A stretch of 63,513 nt of DNA, taken from Sutterella sp. Its GTDB lineage: Bacteria > Pseudomonadota > Gammaproteobacteria > Burkholderiales > Burkholderiaceae_F. The notes under the pieces are model-generated. The model had not been told where the DNA came from. It searched no databases and saw only the letters and a program-made list of their open reading frames with translations. Each line of letters opens with the position of its first letter. Position 1 is the first letter of the stretch. Positions 60,259-63,513 of the stretch are shown piece by piece. Position numbers and translations under genes: made by a program. The stretch is from the NCBI RefSeq assembly GCF_030539355.1, contig NZ_JAUNSF010000007.1, positions 1 to 63,513 of the forward strand. The letters run 5' to 3'.

Positions 60259-62940
60259 TCAGAACTTCACGTCAGGGGTCGAGTCCACGGGCTGCGGCAG
60301 CCAGGGCTTGAACTCCTCGGGCTTCTGCCAGATGCCTTCGGGCGCGCCGTCGGCCTTCTCGATCTGGACCTGGAAGCCGCGCAGCGTGTAGGTGCCGACC
60401 TCGGGGTTGAACGGAGCCGTGTTCTTCGTGAGCACGTTGACGCTCGACTCCTGCCAGCCGCCCGTCGGGGTGTTGAGGGTCTCCGGATACCAGAAGCGCT
60501 CCATGTAGACCACGCCCGGGGCGACGCCCTCGGTGAGGCGGACCTTGCCGCGGATGCGGCCGCGCAGCGAGGAGATCCACACCCAGTCGCCCGTCGTCAC
60601 GCCGTAGTTCTTCGCCGTGTCGGGATTCACCCAGATCTCGGGCACCGGATAGATCTCGCGGAGGTACGGGATGTTGCGCAACGTGCCGTGGTGGTACATC
60701 GGCAGACGACCCTGCGTCATCACGAGCGGGAACTTCTTGCCGACCTCGTTGTTCGGGTTCTCGGAGGGCTCCATGTACCAGGGCAGCGGATCGTAGTCCT
60801 CGGAAGCCGGCGGCAGATCGTCAAGCGCATAGGGCTTGCCGGTGCGGGCGAGGTGGATGTAGCACTCGCCGTAGAGCTCGAGCTTCTTCGAGGGCGTGCC
60901 GAAGCCCTTCGGCAGGCCCGTCTTCGGATCCTTCTGCAGGTAGACGTAGTAGGTGAGCCACTTCTCGTACGGCATGTACGTCGTCGGGTTGTGCTCGAGG
61001 AGGTCCTTCCACGTCATGTTGAGGCGGCTCAGGCGGGTGTCGAGGAGCTCTTCCATCGTATCCCAGTAGGCCACTTCGTCCTTCATGAAGTTCGGGTCGC
61101 AGGCGCGCTTGGCGTTCGGGTTGCCGAGCGCGGCGCACTTCTTGATGAGCTTCGACCAGAAGAGCGTCTCGTCCTCGGTCTCCCAGACGTGGGCGACGGC
61201 CTGGCGCGCGAACACCGTGTTCATGCACTCGACGAGCATGTTCGTCTCGAGCCATTCACGGGCCGGGAGCAGGATGTCGGCGAACTTCGAAAAGGAAGTC
61301 GGGTACATGTACATGTGCACCACGAGCTCCATCTTCTCGAGCGCAGGAACCCACGAGCTGCAGTCGCCGTTCACGACGAACTTGTTGCCCGAGCGTTCGA
61401 GCCAGACGCGCAGCGGATAGGGCTTTTCGGTGAGGATAGCGTTGAGGATGGCGGTCGGCTGACCGGCGCCCCACTGCAGCAGCCCCTTGTGCTCGTTCGA
61501 GCCGAGGCGCTTCGTGAGCTGGCCCTTCGGGAGCAGGAACGGGCAGCGCGTGGCAAGCGAACCCGCCGGGACAACGTTCGAGGACGGGTTGCGCTGCATG
61601 AGCGCGCCCGGACGCTCGACGTTGCCGCAGAGCGCGTTGAGGATGACGGAGCCTTCGGCCGCCTGCACGGAGTTCGGGTTCTGGTCGGTAGCGACGCCCA
61701 GAGCGATGCCCGCGGGACCGTCGCAGTACATGAGGATCGCTTCCTCGATCTTCTTCGGATCGAGCCAGCAGACCTCGGCGGCCTTCTCGAGCGTCCACGG
61801 CTCGGCGCGCTCGCGCATCAGGCGGAAGCCGGTCTTGTACTTGACGCCCTGGTACTCGAACTCACCGTCGAGCTCGACGTCGAGCGCATCGTCCCACGGA
61901 TACTTGATCGGCATCGGACGGCCGGTCTTCTTGTCCCAGACGACGTAGGTGTTCTTGTCGCCCTTCGGGTCAAGGTCGCTCGCGCGGACGTTCATCTTCG
62001 TCTCAAGATTGACGAGGTACGGCAGGTTCGTCCACTTCATGACGAACTCGCGGTCGTAGAGGTTCTTGTCGACGATGTACTTCATCCAGCAGAGCATCAG
62101 CGCGACGTCGGTGCCCGGACGGATCGGCAGCCAGATGTCGGCCTTGGCGGCGTCAGGCTGGAAGCGCGGGTCGATCGCGATCGAGCGCACGCCGCGGGCG
62201 CGCATCTCGGCCAAGGCGCGGCCGCCGCCGGCGGTGCAGCTGTAGGAGGCGTCCGTGCCCCAGAGCACGATCGTCTTGATCTCGGAATTCGGGTTGTAGA
62301 TCTCGCGGGCGGATTCGTCGGCGATCGACGTGGACGGGCCGCCGTACTGCAGGCCGTAGGCGAGCGTGCGCGGGAGGTAGCACTGCGCGCAGCCCGGCTC
62401 GTACCAGTTCGGCGTGCCGAAGGCGTTCGCGACGCGCGGGATGCCGCGGAAGGCGGGGTTGCCGCCGCCGCCGGTGGTGATGAGCACCTGCTCGGCGCCG
62501 TAGTCGCGGCGGACCTGTTCCATCTTGTTGGCGATCGTGTCGATGGCCTCGGCCCAGGTGATGCGCTTCCACTTGTTCTCACCGCGCTTGCCGACGCGCT
62601 GGAGCGGGTACTTGTTGCGGTTCGGGTGATAGAGGGCGGAGACGCCGGCGAGGCACTTCGCGCAGAGCGAGCCGCGGCTCATCGGGTACTCGGGGTTGCC
62701 CTCGAGCTTCACGACACGGCCGTTGCGGACGTGCGCAAGAACGCCGCAGTTGTGAATGCAGGCGCGGCAGCAGGTCTTGACAATCTTGGTTTCGCCTTCG
62801 GTCGAGACGCCGGTCGCCTGGGGCGCGGCATGCGCTTCCTTCACGAGACCGTTCGCGACCGTGCCTTCAAGCGCAGCGGCGGCACCGGTCAGAGCGGTGG
62901 CGGCGATGAAGCTTCGGCGGGTAATGCGGGGATATTCCAT
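60259..62940 (-). CDS. Tat-exported molybdopterin oxidoreductase catalytic subunit
   Basis: 893 residues of the DMSO-reductase superfamily. Tat motif ITRRSFIA (6-13). An FeS site is formed by Cys58/61/65/93 (CRACIHNC; SLCAKC). Cofactor-binding blocks include TTGGGGNPAFRGIPRVANAFG, VLWGTDASYS and ARGVRSIAIDPRF. The likely Mo ligand is Cys187 in EPGCAQCYLPR, which points to the Psr/Ttr/Arr-like side and not to serine-ligated DMSO reductase. The substrate cannot be named. It is first in a seven-gene operon. Confidence 0.9.
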   Translation of the reverse strand: MEYPRITRRSFIAATALTGAAAALEGTVANGLVKEAHAAPQATGVSTEGETKIVKTCCRACIHNCGVLAHVRNGRVVKLEGNPEYPMSRGSLCAKCLAGVSALYHPNRNKYPLQRVGKRGENKWKRITWAEAIDTIANKMEQVRRDYGAEQVLITTGGGGNPAFRGIPRVANAFGTPNWYEPGCAQCYLPRTLAYGLQYGGPSTSIADESAREIYNPNSEIKTIVLWGTDASYSCTAGGGRALAEMRARGVRSIAIDPRFQPDAAKADIWLPIRPGTDVALMLCWMKYIVDKNLYDREFVMKWTNLPYLVNLETKMNVRASDLDPKGDKNTYVVWDKKTGRPMPIKYPWDDALDVELDGEFEYQGVKYKTGFRLMRERAEPWTLEKAAEVCWLDPKKIEEAILMYCDGPAGIALGVATDQNPNSVQAAEGSVILNALCGNVERPGALMQRNPSSNVVPAGSLATRCPFLLPKGQLTKRLGSNEHKGLLQWGAGQPTAILNAILTEKPYPLRVWLERSGNKFVVNGDCSSWVPALEKMELVVHMYMYPTSFSKFADILLPAREWLETNMLVECMNTVFARQAVAHVWETEDETLFWSKLIKKCAALGNPNAKRACDPNFMKDEVAYWDTMEELLDTRLSRLNMTWKDLLEHNPTTYMPYEKWLTYYVYLQKDPKTGLPKGFGTPSKKLELYGECYIHLARTGKPYALDDLPPASEDYDPLPWYMEPSENPNNEVGKKFPLVMTQGRLPMYHHGTLRNIPYLREIYPVPEIWVNPDTAKNYGVTTGDWVWISSLRGRIRGKVRLTEGVAPGVVYMERFWYPETLNTPTGGWQESSVNVLTKNTAPFNPEVGTYTLRGFQVQIEKADGAPEGIWQKPEEFKPWLPQPVDSTPDVKF

Positions 62941-63485
62941 GGTATGGCTCCTGGCAACGAGGGGGGCGCAAAAATTTCGGGCGCAAAAACCCCTCGAAGG
63001 CCTGCTGGTCTTTCATTCAGCAGACTTTCAACGGATGAATCGATTTCTTCGGGGGGCGTCAGTCAGTTCCCCCTCGAGCAACCTCAGGCGGGCGGAGTGC
63101 TCTCGGCGTTCACGGCGGATCTCCTTTGCTTTTTTCCGGCACCTGTGGCCCGGTGCCTTGATGTGTTTATGCGGGTGTTTCTGCTGAACACCTCTTCTGG
63201 GAGAGCGGAAATATCGGTGTCTTTCGCCCTTCGGACTAAGCCTTATGTCGTAATTCTGACTTCCCGGACGAAACGTGCCATGCGGAAAATGAAAGTTAAG
63301 GGGGCTTCTATTTATTCAGAACTTCGAGTCTGAACCAAGTCAACGCCTATTGAGATCCGGCGGCGTTAGTTTTGAACTATAAACGCCACTAGCCCCAATA
63401 CCGATACGGTACTGGAGCTCTTATTGTACAAACGTGATTGAAAGAACGAATTTGAGGCCTTATAGACGACCTCGGTCTGTCTGCT
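62941..63485 (-). promoter_or_regulatory. Upstream region of the redox operon
   Basis: 545 bases without a convincing gene; AT-rich beyond 63200. It holds the dyad TTCAGA-N8-TCTGAA (63315-63334), a possible operator, and two hairpins: GGCGTT/AACGCC (63362-63387) and CCAATACCG/CGGTACTGG (63395-63415). The latter may end the gene at the window edge. No FNR-type TTGAT-N4-ATCAA box was found. Confidence 0.4.
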
Positions 63486-63513
63486 TTACGCAGCAGCTTT
63501 CTTCTGCAGGAAA
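63486..63513 (-). CDS. Possible C-terminal end of a gene leaving the window
   Basis: The minus strand ends FLQKKAAA followed by TAA (63486-63488). Only eight codons are inside the window; a downstream hairpin fits a gene end. Identity cannot be read. Confidence 0.2.

Noticed and set aside
53680..62940. Periplasmic nitrate reductase (nap) operon
   Set aside because: NapG- and NapH-like proteins occur, but there is no NapB or NapD, and the catalytic subunit comes with DmsB, DmsC and TorD homologues.

Overview
The window is high-GC bacterial DNA in which nearly all sequence is coding. It carries the conserved proteobacterial block rpsB-tsf-pyrH-frr-uppS-cdsA-dxr-rseP-bamA with map-glnD divergent beside it. 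Other genes point to anaerobic, largely non-sugar energy metabolism: pyruvate formate-lyase, Dcu-type C4-dicarboxylate carriers, an octaheme cytochrome c, a Tat-exported molybdoenzyme with FeS partners, and amino-acid carriers. My inference is a betaproteobacterium of the Sutterellaceae type (Sutterella/Parasutterella-like, Burkholderiales). That rests on gene order and metabolism only, because no rRNA is present.

Layout. 1-2.4 kb: a truncated DUF4143 ATPase remnant and a Tat/lipoprotein hydrolase. 2.5-5.6 kb: pflA-pflB, in the reverse of the usual order. 5.9-8.3 kb: a polar amino-acid ABC transporter. 8.5-12.0 kb: map-glnD. 12.3-14.9 kb: four tandem paralogues of the secreted YgiW/BOF OB-fold family. 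Three of their promoters carry the same four-part direct repeat phased at exactly 11 bp, which is the clearest undescribed signal in the window. 15-28.4 kb: translation, isoprenoid, phospholipid and envelope genes, ending at bamA, with a lipoprotein, an IMPACT-family gene and a metallophosphoesterase inserted.

28.5-37.6 kb is a transport and regulation region: a racemase with an extra degenerate half-domain, a hydrolase lacking its serine nucleophile, a DcuA/B carrier with a divergent LysR gene, a DcuC carrier, a GntR/UTRA regulator and an AGCS symporter. 37.9-40.6 kb: an octaheme nitrite reductase-like cytochrome followed by ccmI. 40.7-45.4 kb: a hypothetical gene, rlhA-like U32 protein, ankyrin protein and TatD nuclease. 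45.4-50.4 kb: an export operon of TolC-type channel, HlyD adaptor and a double-length ABC-2 permease, with no ATPase gene.

50.6-53.7 kb: a nitrobindin-like barrel, a Crp/Fnr regulator, and a LysR gene broken by a one-base frameshift. 53.7-62.9 kb: a seven-gene minus-strand redox operon. In transcription order it encodes a molybdopterin catalytic subunit, DmsB-like ferredoxin, DmsC-like anchor, TorD-like chaperone, NapG-like Tat ferredoxin, a fusion of a NapH-like membrane polyferredoxin to a GltD-type NAD(P)H/FAD oxidoreductase, and a multi-cluster FeS protein. It reads as a self-contained electron path between pyridine nucleotide, membrane and periplasmic molybdoenzyme, with unknown substrate. 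No tRNA, rRNA, CRISPR array or intact insertion sequence was recognised.
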